Positions 22,762 to 34,639 of a stretch of 53,225 nucleotides of DNA are shown here, piece after piece (the stretch's first letter is position 1; each line of letters begins with the position of its first letter). The stretch lies in assembly GCA_000611775.1 (NCBI GenBank), contig KK106983.1, forward strand, positions 1,272,044 to 1,325,268, in the 5' to 3' direction. The position numbers and the translations under genes are program-made. The notes below the pieces were generated by a model. That model was not told the DNA's origin, did not search any database, and saw only the letters and a program-made list of their open reading frames with translations. The stretch comes from Umbilicaria muhlenbergii. Its lineage: Eukaryota > Ascomycota > Lecanoromycetes > Umbilicariales > Umbilicariaceae.

Positions 22762-24021
22762 TTAGATCAGAAATGCATTATTGAGTTTATGTTCATTTTC
22801 TTTAAAGATCCTCACAGCTCTGACTCAGTAGTTAAGCTTGTCTGAGGTGCAGATGTTGACATTAACATCTGTTGCATTACTGAGAAACTTTACTCAGCAG
22901 GAGCTCACATTTCACTCTCTCTGCATCAAGTTTCATTCTCATATCATTCACATTTTAATAAATGCAATTCAGTCTCTTCACCACTTGATGTAAGCTTGAT
23001 AAAGCCATGTGCAGTGATCATTGCACATTTGTATGAAGTGAGCGGCGCACATTTCCTTGATTTGAAAGTTAATGAGTCAGATGACTTTGTTCTCAGTGAT
23101 GAGTAATCTCATCACATCTGATATATGATATTTGCATGTGACTTGTATGTCTCATGCTGAATCCTCAGATTCATCAGTGATCTTAAACCTCATATCTCTT
23201 ATAATTAGATAAGTTATATAATTCATGAGGATTTAATACTTCATAGTTCTCTTGTCCTTTTTCTTCAGATTCTTTCATTGCTTGTGAGTTTATCTGTCAT
23301 GAACAACACTGCATGACATCCTCAAAATTATTATGTTTTTCTTTAATTTCATCAGAGGAGCTTCTGAGGCATTCTTTATTACAATTAATGAAAGACTGAG
23401 TAGAAGAAAGAGTGCTGTTACTGTGAATTTACATACATCAGATAAATATTAAATGATTCACTCACACTTGTATTCTTCTGCATTCATGTGCAGTCATCCT
23501 CTTTCCTTCAAGTTCATTCTTCAGAATGAATTTATTAAAGTTTAATTAACTTCCTTCATATCTTCATCTGTTATTTGCATCATTTCATTGATGCTGAAAT
23601 CCTCTTCATTGTGTTCATTTACTTGCAGCCAGGCTCTCTGACGGTTAATCTTATCACAGATGATATTGAGAGGCATTTTAATTAAATTTAAAAGCTCATT
23701 GTTATCATCATCATTGTTGATGTTCTCTGTGATTAATGCAGCTGATACTGTTGTCATCTTTGTGAAAGCGCTCACGGCAACTTCCTGTGAATTAATCATG
23801 ATTTCATCAGGTCAGCTGATCTTGATGAGCATGTTATCTTCATCATACAAGTTGCAAGAGCCTCTGTCTTCATTTTCATAATACTGAATTTCATCATCAG
23901 GGTTCACTTCATCTTCATTATTATAATAAAGATTTTTGAAGTTGTGCCTGCTCAACATGCTCATGTGATAAGTGTGTGCTGTGAGTTGATCACTCATCTC
24001 AACATCATGTGCTTTCATCAT
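22762..24021 (-). pseudogene. C ORF3: sense accessory frame downstream of pol, 419 codons
   Basis: One frame of exactly 420 codons, including a terminal TAA at 22762-22764, starts MMKAHDVEMS at 24021. It is broken only by TGA and TAA codons (about 17) where Trp, Arg or Gln would fit. The first part is acidic (NNEDEV, YYENED, NNDDDNNE). The middle has a short hydrophobic run near 23400 (TALFLLLSLSLIVI), and the last part has a Cys/His cluster near 23060-23020 (MCAAHF, then MCNDHC). No known domain is recognised. It lies after the chromodomain and in the same direction as gag-pol, where envelope-type or accessory genes sit in some LTR elements. The hydrophobic run may be partly created by C to T changes (Pro to Leu, Ser to Leu), so an envelope role is not supported. 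Confidence 0.6.
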
Positions 24022-24419
24022 GATTATTCCTTTGCATTATGTGTGATGAGTAGTGGTAGAGGAGGAGGGGTGCAGTCTTTGTAATGACAACTTTTAAAAC
24101 AGTACAGGATTGAGTTGTTGTGATTAATTTAAAACTCACTGTAAAATGTTGAGCAGTGAGTAATGAGGTTCTCTGATGCAATGTGTTAAGTGATGAGGAA
24201 AGTGAATTATTTCAACTTCACATGTCATCTGATAAGGGATTTCTCTGAGCATGCCATGTATGATGCTTCATAATATAGTAAGTATGCTTCACTAAGTGTT
24301 ATTTCATAGCATGCAGAGCAATCAGGGTTATGTGATGAAAATTTAAAAAATCTCAGAGGATCTTCTATTGATTTCCTCTTGAAGATGTCAACTTTCATCA
24401 CTGATCATCAGTGCTTCAA

Positions 24420-27400
24420 CCTGAGCTTTTACATGTGCATCATTATATGTCTTTGTGAGATCTCTTGCGCTTCTCAGATTCTTAATGTTATATCACATGT
24501 CATGTTCAGAGCTGTAGCCTTTTCATTGTACAAGGTATTCAGTGATTATTTTGCAGTCATCATGTTCAGAGCGCCTTGTTCTCTTCTTGAGCAGGCATTC
24601 AATTTCATAGTGATTTAAATCACTGTTTATCATCATTAACAGCAGGTGATTTAACCTCAGCTGATTATATAAGTCAGCTGTGATTGCATCTTTCAGGTGA
24701 GTTATTGATATGATGTCATGAATTCATTAATGAGGAGGAAAATTTAACTTATAAATCAAGCATCTGATTCTCTTGTTGATTTTAAATAAACTCATGAACT
24801 GCTGTTTAATCTTCTTGTTCTGAATGCCTGATATAATGTATCCTCAGTGTAATCATAAGTTGATCATGTTGTTGATCTTGAAGAATTTTAATGTATGTCT
24901 GCTGTCATAGTACTCCTTCATGTGTATGACAGTAAAGATAATGATGTTTTTTACATCAACTGCTGTTGATTTGTATTTCATCATTATTGTCATTAAGTCT
25001 GCAGAATTCACATCTTGAATTTCTCTTGAGGTTGCTTCATTTGCAGGCTCATTATTCTTGTTGACTCATAAAAGGTTGAGTGCTTCTCTGATTTAGAATT
25101 CATAAAGAACTTCAGTTGAGGTTTTAATGATGTTGAAATACTTTATAAAGTTGTTCAAGGCTGCCTGCATTCTTGATAATATTATAACTCAACCCCTGAT
25201 GTCCTTCAATGTCATCAGGAAGTATCATAAAGTGATTTTTATTATTTAATTTATAATTTCAGAGTTATCATCTGTCTGAGGGTGATACACTGTTGAAAGT
25301 AATGATTTAACTTTCAATTATTTAAAAATGCTCTTTCACATTTCTGTCATGAATTTTGAGTCTCTGTCTGTCAGGATTGCCTTGAGGAGGCCTCAGTTCA
25401 TAAAAGTTAAACAGTTAAAGAACTTTATAACTCATTGTGTATTCTTTCATGTGATTTTGTCAGGGATAAAGCTTATCACTTTGCTGAATTTGTTTGTTAA
25501 AGACATTATGCAGTCATATTCCTTCAGCAGGGGCGTTACTGGCAGTCTCAGTATAAAGTTCAATGAGATGATGTGAAAAGATCATGAAGACATCAGAATT
25601 AACTGAAGAGTGCTGTATGATTTATGCTTGAGTGTTTAACATAACTGGCATTGAGGGCATGAGTGAATAAACTCATGAAGTTTTTTGAAGAGGTTGAAGA
25701 AGTATAATTTCTCAGTGAGATGCTCATGCATCCTTGCATATTCAGAGTGTCTCAGCTCATCATGTGCTTGCTGAAACAGTTCCTTTTTCAAGTCATTTAC
25801 TGATGAAATTTTTAGCTGAAGGCTGATCTCTGAGTTCTTGTAATAAATCAAGTCATCTATTATTTTATATGATAAAGTTGAGGTGTTCTCTTCTAATCTG
25901 ATGTTTGCTTTTATCATGATCTTAACTCTGATTCACTGAGCATCCTGATCATATTCAGCAATCAGGTGTTCTCAAAACTCTGAGTTTAACTTCATCAGTG
26001 AAATCAGATACATCACTGTGTTGTAGACTGATGATGTGTAAAGAGTGTTAAGAGTTAAGATATTCAACTCTTGATGATAATTCTGCTCTGTCAATCTGAA
26101 TAACGCATCTGATATCACATTGAATTTATCAGGCTTGTAGTGAATATCAAGTCAGAAGTGTTGAAGGTATTTAAATGCTCAAATGAGCTGTAAGTTCATC
26201 TTTTCAGTTGATGTTGTTGACAGGCTTAATTGACATATGATGTTGACTATTGTTGCATGATCAGTATATATGATAATGACCTTGATGGTTGATTTAATTA
26301 TGTGTCATATTTTCTGAATAACTCATATTAAACCTGTCACCTTCAGCTCAGTGAGTCAGTATTTAGTCTTCACATTCACAAGCAGCCTGCTGAGGAAACA
26401 TATAAGCTTCATTTTCTTTTATTTCACCTCTGAAGTCAGTTCTGCCTTGGTTTCATCATCACTTTAATGATGATAAACATGAGCACTGAATTTAAATTCT
26501 TTTGATGCATCTAGGTTGACATACAGCTGACAGGCTGAATTGAAGTGAGTTAATATGATTAATCAAAAGAACATCACCTGTAGTTAATTAAATGTCTGAA
26601 GCTCTTATGAAGTTGACATGTCTATCTTTACTCTCTTAATTATCTTTTTCCTCATTGTGCCTTTGAATGATTTACCTGACTGCTTCTTAATGATTTTATT
26701 TAGCAGTGTTTTTCATTCTTGAAGTGGTTTCAAAATAGCTGCATACTTTAATATGTATTATTGAAGGTACCTGATAAGATCAAGGTATTTCTCAAGAGCG
26801 CTCAGTGATTTAAAGAATTTTAATTAAGTAATTACTGTGAGCTTTTCTTCTGCTGTTGTTAATCTTAAAGCATCAACTCTCTGATCAAGGAGCTTTACTG
26901 AGGGATAATTAAGAAATGACTTCTTAAGAGAGAGGTAAATATTCTTCTTCATTAACACCCTGAATACATTATCTAGGTGATGCAGGTGCTCATTCAGCAT
27001 GTTGAAGAATATAATAATGTTATTCATGTAAACTCATGTGAATTTGCATTGCTTTTAAAGAACTTTGTTTATCATTCTCTGTACATAAGCTGATGAGTTT
27101 TTATATTTCATCATCATCACTTTAAATACTTCTCAACCTCAGTGAGAGGATATGATAAGCTTGTGACATGTCTTCAGTTTTACTCTTCATTGATGAAAGA
27201 AGCTGCTGCAGTCTATTGTTGATATGTAGTTCAACTCATGTACTGTCATGAGGATTTCAGCTTGAGATGGCACTGAGTAAGCATCTGACATCATTATTTT
27301 ATTTAAAGCTCATATATTCATGATCACTCTGTCTTTATAACCTTCTTGAGTATCTCTTCACATGATGAAACAAGGGTATGTGAATAGAGTGACAGTTGAT

Positions 27401-28089
27401 GCTCATTTTAAATGATTTTCAGCATGTAATTTATTGAATGTCTTATTAATGAGCTTCTTATCTTGCTTCCTCAGTGAGTATATCTTGACTTACTCAGCCT
27501 TGTAGAGTTCTCTTCAGTTATCAAGAAGCAGTATGTTCATTCACTCTGACTCTGAAACATTAATGACATTGCCTCAATCTTCTCATAGCTGAGGATATTA
27601 GTTGATGACTTCAGTAATCTGATACATGATGCTCACATCATCACACATGATGATTTCATTCAGTAGCAGGCTCTCTGCAGATGATTATAATGAAAATGAG
27701 AAGTTTCCTGTGAATAAGCTGTTCATGATTATGTTGAATGTCACAACTGCAGCTAGAATGCTTTAAAAACTTCAGCATGCTCAGCTCTCATTATCTCCTG
27801 AGTGAGTTTTTCAGGCAGCAAGCATTGAGGTGTTTAAATGAACTGAGTAACAGCTGTCTGCCTCATATTTTACTACCTGATCTAGATGAGTCTTTCAAGG
27901 TAGAATCACAAGCTTTTCAGACTCATTATAAATCAGTACTTCAGACATCACATGATTAATGATGTGAGTATACATCATGAGTTTAATGTTAATATCATTA
28001 AATTTAAATAAGAGGTCCCTGTCCTTGAGGAGTTTAATCTCATGAAATGAGGTAATGAGTACTACAATTTGAGCCTGTGATGAAATCAC
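24420..28089 (-). pseudogene. C pol, main part: protease end, RT, RNase H, integrase, chromodomain
   Basis: This continues the frame cut by B1 at 28095. RT covers about 27900-26700, with the YMDD box as YMNN at 27030-27019. A connection region with VDALRLTTAEEKL follows. RNase H lies near 26500-26050. The integrase finger is at 25790-25640, with HDELRH, HEH and CPQCQLC, followed by the core with LTDRDSKF near 25365. The chromodomain (EYLVQ, TGA for Trp, KGYSSEHD) is at about 24600-24430. The gag and protease type match a common fungal gypsy group. It is dead by many TGA and TAA codons. Confidence 0.85.
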
Positions 28090-28094
28090 AGTGT

Positions 28095-28375
28095 TGTAAG
28101 AGGCTGAGTGTATGACGGTCATCATAGTGGTGTTTGAACAGGGTGTCATAGGCAAAAGTCATGATAAGGTCAATGCAGTGATTATACATCTTCTATTCAA
28201 TGACAAAACTGATCACTGAGGAAGCAGGTTTTCAAACCTCCTTGTGAAGAGTTTTCACTTAATGTCAAGGTGCTAGGTGCTGAGTCATCATATCTATATA
28301 ATGTTGTACTATAGTGTTGTATTATAATGTTGTATTAGTGTTGTACTGTCATACTATTATATGATGGCCCTGACA
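28095..28375 (-). repeat. B1 3' LTR
   Basis: 281 bp, TGTAAGAGG to CCTGACA as read on the plus strand. Its right third is made of alternating TGTTGTA and TGTCATACTA-like words around 28300-28360. Confidence 0.92.
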
Positions 28376-28825
28376 CAGCATTCCCCTTCTCATGATGCCG
28401 TCCCTGATGCCAATTGACTCTGAATTCATCATCATAGACATCATCATGATGGCTTGATAAGTGATTGATCATGTAGAGTGAGGGTGTGAAACTGTGCTAA
28501 AATAAGATTGATCACATGCCTCACTTAATTATTATGATATCACGCCTGGCAGTAAGTTCCTCCTAACATAAACATCAAAATTAAAATGTTTATCATAAGT
28601 TCAAAACACCCTTCTCTTGTGTTTCTTCTTCATCATCTCTCTTATGACATGTCATCATACTTCTCATGACTTTTCTGCAGCTCATTGAGTGACCTGATGA
28701 CTTCATAACATCATCCCTCATTGCAGAGGTGTTCACCTCATGAAGGGAGTGTCATGAAGCTTGCAGCTCATGCCTCATTTGCAGTGTCATACTTCCTGTC
28801 ATACTTCATATGAATGCTAACATGA

Positions 28826-28833
28826 TATATAAG
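28826..28833 (+). promoter_or_regulatory. TATA box (TATATAAG) of the B1 antisense gene
   Basis: Stands 27 bp before the ATG at 28860 on the plus strand. B2 keeps TATATATAG at the same place (13428-13436). Confidence 0.5.
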
Positions 28834-28859
28834 CAATCAATACTCAAACTCTTGAACTC

Positions 28860-29393
28860 ATGACTGTGAACAATGATGAAGACCCGCCTCTGTCAGGGAA
28901 GCTCATTGATCTCTGAGCTCAGTGTGATGAGAAGGGCTCTGAGTCAGAGTCAGTGAGTGAAACTGTGATGATTGACACCTTCAGAAAGAGACAGGGAAAC
29001 AGAGTGATAAAACTGACTGTTCAACACTTGAAGAGGGTCAGATGTTTACCTTTGAATGACATCTTCAGCAGCAGTTCCTGCTCTGTGTGATGTCATGATG
29101 ATACCTCACTGCCAGCTCACGTGCAGCAGGCTCATCATCATGAGCGTGTGATTTGAGAGAATCTCAGTCACATGTTGTCAGGTACTGCTCACTGTGGCTC
29201 TTGTATAAAAGCTGAAGTTGATCACTGCTTTGTGTTAGACAGAGAAGCCTGCACATGTTGCATATCTCTCTGCAACCTCTGTGAGCAATGCACGGCAGAG
29301 CCTTCAATCATCACTGCTCTTAACTCTGAGAGCTCTGATGTTGTTGTCCTGACGCGTGTCTATGATGATCAGAGGGGTGATGACACATCATAA
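28860..29393 (+). pseudogene. B1 antisense gene, exon 1, Cys-rich protein
   Basis: One frame of 177 codons runs from ATG at 28860 to TAA at 29391-29393, opposite to gag-pol. Only three TGA codons interrupt it, all at positions where CGA (Arg) would fit. It starts MTVNNDEDPP, goes on with DEKGSESES and CHDDTSLPA, and then has a Cys-rich block near 29190-29300: HCGSC, DHCF, ACTCC, SLCNLCEQC. The end reads SDVVVL and VYDD. The Cys spacing recalls zinc-binding clusters of fungal proteins, but does not match Zn2Cys6 strictly. B2 keeps the frame at 13464-14006. Whether the TAA is the end or lies in an intron before the 3' exon is open. Confidence 0.68.
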
Positions 29394-29519
29394 GTCTGCC
29401 TTCCTCAATCCCCTTTTGTTTTGTTTAGTACAACAAAGTGTCATACTTTTGTCATACTTTATGTCATACTTTTGCATTGTTAACTAGTCATAGTGTTCAA
29501 CAACTGATCATCAGATCCT

Positions 29520-29824
29520 CATGCTGCTGCCTCTTATCAGTCATTATCAGCATTCTTCACGCCCCCTGCAGCTGCTCCTCAACATGAGTCTCACGGCATT
29601 CATAATGAGGTGATTAGTGTTAATTCAGTAGTCTCAAGAAGCTCATTCAAACTCTTGCTGTCTTGTCAGAGAGCACTGCTCACGCTCTCTGCATCCTTAA
29701 TGCTCATCAATCTCATTGTCACCAAGAGTATGTTGAACTCTGTGAGCAGCACTGCATTGAGAAGATGAGGTCAGAGGCTTCATCAGACAGTGAAGAAGAG
29801 TTTGAGATGACAGAAGACAAGTAG
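29520..29824 (+). pseudogene. B1 antisense gene, 3' exon with acidic tail
   Basis: Plus-strand coding-like sequence reads an Ala/Pro-rich part (SDPHAAASYQ, FTPPAAAPQHE) and, after a shift of frame near 29610-29640 that a small intron or an indel would explain, a helical part with KKLIQTLAVLSES and EYVELCEQHCIEKMRSE. It ends in SDSEEEFEMTEDK before TAG at 29822-29824. B2 has the same end at about 21740-21905. The acidic tail parallels that of the family A antisense gene. Confidence 0.55.
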
Positions 29825-30090
29825 ATAAATGAAAATGACTTGATGTGACACTGATGAAGGGTTGAGTGCAAGGTGCTGATCTCAGGTTCACTTTGATCTT
29901 TAAACTTGAAATGAAATGCTTCTGTGCTTGAGTGTTCTCTGCAATGTGACACGTCTGTGATAATGTAGTTCATGCAGTAATTCTATTAAAGATCTCATCA
30001 TAATGTCATAGCCTCTGTCATATTCTTGTTGTAAGGTACTGACTCTGTCATAGAAGATCAGGTTAACAAAGCTGACAAAGTTTTCAATTC

Positions 30091-30180
30091 TTAAGACTCA
30101 TGACTTTTGTGACAGCTTTCTTAAGGCTCATGACTTTTGTGACAGCTTTCTTAAGGCTCATGACTTTTGTGACAGCTTCT
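30091..30180 (-). repeat. Three 30-bp tandem units in the B1 pol C-terminus
   Basis: Units at 30091, 30121 and 30151 share TTAAGGCTCATGACTTTTGT and are almost identical. On the minus strand each encodes a 10-residue KLSQKS-x-ALR unit, so the expansion keeps the frame. B2 has no expansion at 22080-22140. Confidence 0.9.
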
Positions 30181-32010
30181 TAATCAACCTCAAAGAATCA
30201 CATCATACAGCTCACCTGAATTTCAGTTTGTCAGAATTGTCAGCATGAAATTTTCACATTTTTGCCTTTACATTGTGAATGAAGTGTGTTGACTCTCATG
30301 TGTCATCTCACACCTGGTTCATCAGCTTTCATTTGATGAGGTATTGAAGCTTGTCATCATGAACATGATTATCCACAATTGCCTTGACTTCTCACTCATC
30401 ATCTCAGTTGAGTAGCAGGTCTTTTCCTGTCAATGCAGGAGACACATGACATGTGCTTCAAAATGACTTCAATAAAGTGACGTTGAATACATTATAAATG
30501 TTTCAATCCTCTGAGAGGTCAAGTTCATACAATGACTGACTTATCACACATCATATCATGAATGAGCTGAGCTTTTTTCAATGCAGTTTCTTCATCTGTT
30601 TGTTCATTGACACATTCTTTTCATTGATCAGTACTAAATCACCTTCTTTGAACATTATCTCCGTTCAGCGCTGATTATAATAGTTTGCATACATTTCATT
30701 AACTTGTCATAATTGCTCCTGAGCTGTTGCAATTTGATCTTGAAGCTGCTGTGCATCTGCATAAGGTCTTATTTGTTCATGTGAGTGCTGTATAAGCAGC
30801 CTACTTAGACTCATCTGAGGGTCTCATCTTAAGTTAAGCTGAAAGGGGCTCTTTCTCATAGCAGCATGTATGAAGTTGTTGTATGAGAACTTCATGCAGG
30901 GTAAAAGCTTCACTCAGTTCTTTTGCTGCTCATTAATGAATATGCATAAATATGCCTTCAGGGACTGGTTCTGCCTCTCTGTTTGATCATCAGTTTGCAG
31001 GTGGAAAGCTGTTGACATGTTATGATGACATCACATGTGAAAGCAGAAGCTGATTCACTGCTCTGATGTAAACAGCTTGTCTCTGTCTGTGATTAAAACT
31101 TCTGACATGTCATGATGCTTAACTATGTCCTGAATAAACACTTCAATGAAGTCAGCAATCAACATTGTCTTCTGTACTGAAATATAGTGAGTCATTTTGG
31201 TCAACTTATCAGCTATGACAAGGATTGAATCTCATGTCATACTTTCATACATGCTGCTCAGTGGCAGATCCGTAATGAAGTTCATTGTCATCATATGTCA
31301 CAGCTCAGTTGAGACTGACAATGAGTTTAATAACCTGTATGATTTGTGATGAGCTGGCTTCACCTTTTGGCATTCAACACAGTCATGACAGTAACATCAT
31401 ACATCTCTGACAGCATCAGGTCAGTCATAAGATCACTGCATCAATTTTGTAATTCTTGACTTCTTGAAATGACCTGCAAAAACATCATCATGAAATTGAC
31501 TGATCATCACATTGCAGAGGGCAGGGTTCTGCAGAATGTAAATCTTATCATTGTAGTGTACAACATCATCTATTTCTTGCCAACGTTTTCATATATTTAA
31601 CAGTATAAATGCCATATTTGGCTGCATTTCTGATGTCATGATCATCTCAGGGTTCATGTCTATATTCATATTTATCATCTCAGACTCAGCCAAGTTGTTT
31701 TTATTCTTGAAAGGGGTAGTTAATCCCTGTCATACTCATCATATCAAACTGTCTTTCAACTGCTCAGTATGAATTGCATGTTCAAGTTGTTTGATAAACA
31801 TTCTTGTATAAGCTGTTATCTCCTCACCTATTGATGAGTGAGTAGACATGAGTTGAAGTGCTTCAACAATGTCAGCAGAAGTGCTATCCTCAATTTGAAG
31901 GTTAATAAGAACATGACTTGCATCACTGTTCATAACTGCAGTGTCTGCTGAGTTATCCTTGATTGAGTGCTGCTGAGGCTCTGCATATTTAAATCTTCTT
32001 ATTTGATCAT

Positions 32011-32283
32011 GACTTGCTTCTTGAGCATGTAGGTCACGGACTGCTGATGTTTCAGTCATATCATCAGCTTCAGTATTCATCATACTGATATATTCATCAC
32101 GGCTTGCTTCTCAAGCATGTAGGCCATGGACTGCTGGTGTTTCAGTCATGTTATCAGCTTCAGTATTCATCATATTAACATATTCATCATGACTTGCTTC
32201 TTCTTGAGCAGATAAATTCTGCATCACTGATGTTCTGATGAGATCATCATCTTCAGTGTTCATCATATCAGTAGTATTCATTG
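32011..32283 (-). repeat. Three 90-bp tandem units between RNase H and integrase of B1
   Basis: Units start at 32011, 32101 and 32191 and are in frame (30 residues each: MMNTEADDMTETSAV, then LHAQEASHD). The first two are close; the third is diverged and has a small insertion. The encoded spacer is acidic and lies between catalytic domains. Confidence 0.85.
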
Positions 32284-34639
32284 TGACAGGTATGACATTC
32301 TCTTGTCATAGCTCCTGTCATACTGAGCGTCTTAACTGCAGCATCATTGTGACAAGCATGTATAATTTCTCCTGCACTGACTTATAATCCTTGCTTCCTA
32401 AATGAAAGGACTGTCACATTATTTCAGCAGCAGTTAAGGTACTGACAGCCTTCAGCAGTTCATAATCAGGTCATCTTGACAGATCATCAGCAGAGTTCTT
32501 CTTGCTCTCTTGATATGTGATCTTAAAGTCATACTCAGCAAGCTTTTCAGCTCACTTGAGCTGCCTTCATGTGAGGTTTGAGGTAGTCATGAACCAAACA
32601 AGGTTTGCATGATCAGTCAGTACAACAATTTGATGTCTAGCACTCTGACAGTAGTGCTGTCAATGATGCATGACTTTCATGATGACAAGGAGCTCTTGCT
32701 CATCTGTATCATATCAGGTCTCAATATCTAGCAGCTTCTTGCTGTAATAAGCAACTGATAATCAGTGCAATTGACCATCAACCTCAAAGTGTTGTGTCAA
32801 GATTTCATCAATTGTGAATTCAGAGGCGTCTGTTTCAACCCTCATGAGTTTGTTTTCATTGAAATAGTGTAGTAATGAAGCACTCATGAAGGTCTCCTTC
32901 AGAGCATTAAACACTTTCAATGTGACTCCTGAGAGTGAAAAAGAGACAGGTATGATGTTTTCTTGTCATAACTCTTCTTCAACTTGCAGGTTACATGCTG
33001 AATATTTTGTATTAAATCTTCACAATGAGGTCAGGCTGTTCTGCTTTCTTTTAGTAGCAGTTCATTGAGATTGAAGAGGAGAAGATGATGTATCCTCAGT
33101 CTTCTTTTTATTCTTTCCTGTTTTCAGAAGATTTAACAGCAGTGCTGCAATTCATGAATAGTCTCTTATAAACCTTCAGAAAAAGTTAGTGAAGCCTAGA
33201 AAGACCTGCAATTCATGAACATTCTTTGAGGGTAGTCATTCTTCAACGGCGTGAATCCTTTCTGAACTCATATGTATGCCTTCAGTATTGATCTTAAACC
33301 TCAGGAAGTTCACTTTCATTGCATTAAAGAAGCATTTGCTGATCTTAAGGTGAAGATCATGATGTCATAATGCAGTTAATACTTGTTGTACATGCTCCTC
33401 ATGTTCAGATTCATCTTTGCTGAAGATCAGGATATCATCTAGATAAATCACACAGGTTATATCAAGAAACTCATTAAAAGCCTTATCAATGAAGGCCTGA
33501 AACATAGCAGGAGCATTTGTGAGACTGAAAAGCATGACAAGATATTTGAACAGGCTGAATCATGTTAAAAATGCTGTTTTTCACTCATCTAAACCCTTGA
33601 TTCATATTCAATTATATGCATTCTTGCAGTTCAGCTTAGTGAACTTCTTAGCTTCTTGAAGACGGTTCAACATATCTGATATGAGTGATAGGGGATAACA
33701 GTTCTTAATGATAATGTCATTCAATCATTTATAATCAATGATCAGTCACAGGCTTTCATCTGATTTAGGCATAAACATGACAGGTGAAGCTGCAGGTGAT
33801 ATTAATTTACAAATTATGCCTGTTTTCATAACATCATCTAAATATACCTTCAGTACATCAAGCTCAGCTGAGAACATTGAGTATAACTTTCTAAATGAAG
33901 ATTGCTGCTCTGATTTCAAGTCAATGACATGATCATGTGAACCTCTCTCAGGCAGAGACTGCTTCTCAGCTGCCTGAAATATGTCTGTGTAATCATGATA
34001 TTCAGGTGATAATGTGTTGTACACATCTTTACCTCTGTCATACTGTAATGAGTTTATCTGGAGGGTATATTTTTTCATATCAGCCATTAGGTCCGCCAGC
34101 CCTATAAAGCAGTCAGTAATGATGAGGTTGTTCATACATAAAACATTCTTCAAAGCCTTCTTTTCACTGACAGTGAATATATGATGTGCAGTAGTATGTT
34201 TTGGCTTTCTTCATAGGAATTTACCTGTATCATAGTAATGATTTGAGTTTGCATGAACTAGAAATGATAGCCTGAGGACAAAAGGAGCTGATGTGTTGTC
34301 TTGTGTGACAAAGAAATGATTGCTATAGTGGTAAGGTTGACCATCAGTGTCATACACTGTAATAATCAGTAAAACAGACTCTGATAGCTCAATCACATTA
34401 CCTCATGCATTGCCTTGAGCCTCATAGGATTCAGTTGGTAGGGACAGCTTATTGACAACATCTCATGTGATTGTATTGCCCTGACTGAAATTGTTGATAA
34501 TATATGAATATTGTGGAGATTTGCTCATCATATCACTCATTGTCATTATGTGCAGTTCCACCTCTAGTTGCCCTGATATCAGACGTGAGATATCATAAAT
34601 AATCAGTAGTGAAGCAAACTGAAGGTGATAAATGAGTCA

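Noticed and set aside
23380-23420. Hydrophobic run in C ORF3 as an envelope transmembrane segment
   Set aside because: Pro to Leu and Ser to Leu or Phe changes made by the mutation process can create such runs; no signal peptide, cleavage site or Cys pattern supports an envelope.
24379-24618. 79-residue plus-strand frame over the C chromodomain
   Set aside because: The minus strand reads a clear chromodomain here; the plus frame is its shadow.
30091-32283. Regular repeats as a CRISPR array
   Set aside because: The 30-bp and 90-bp units abut without spacers, lie in a eukaryotic retrotransposon frame, and keep the reading frame.
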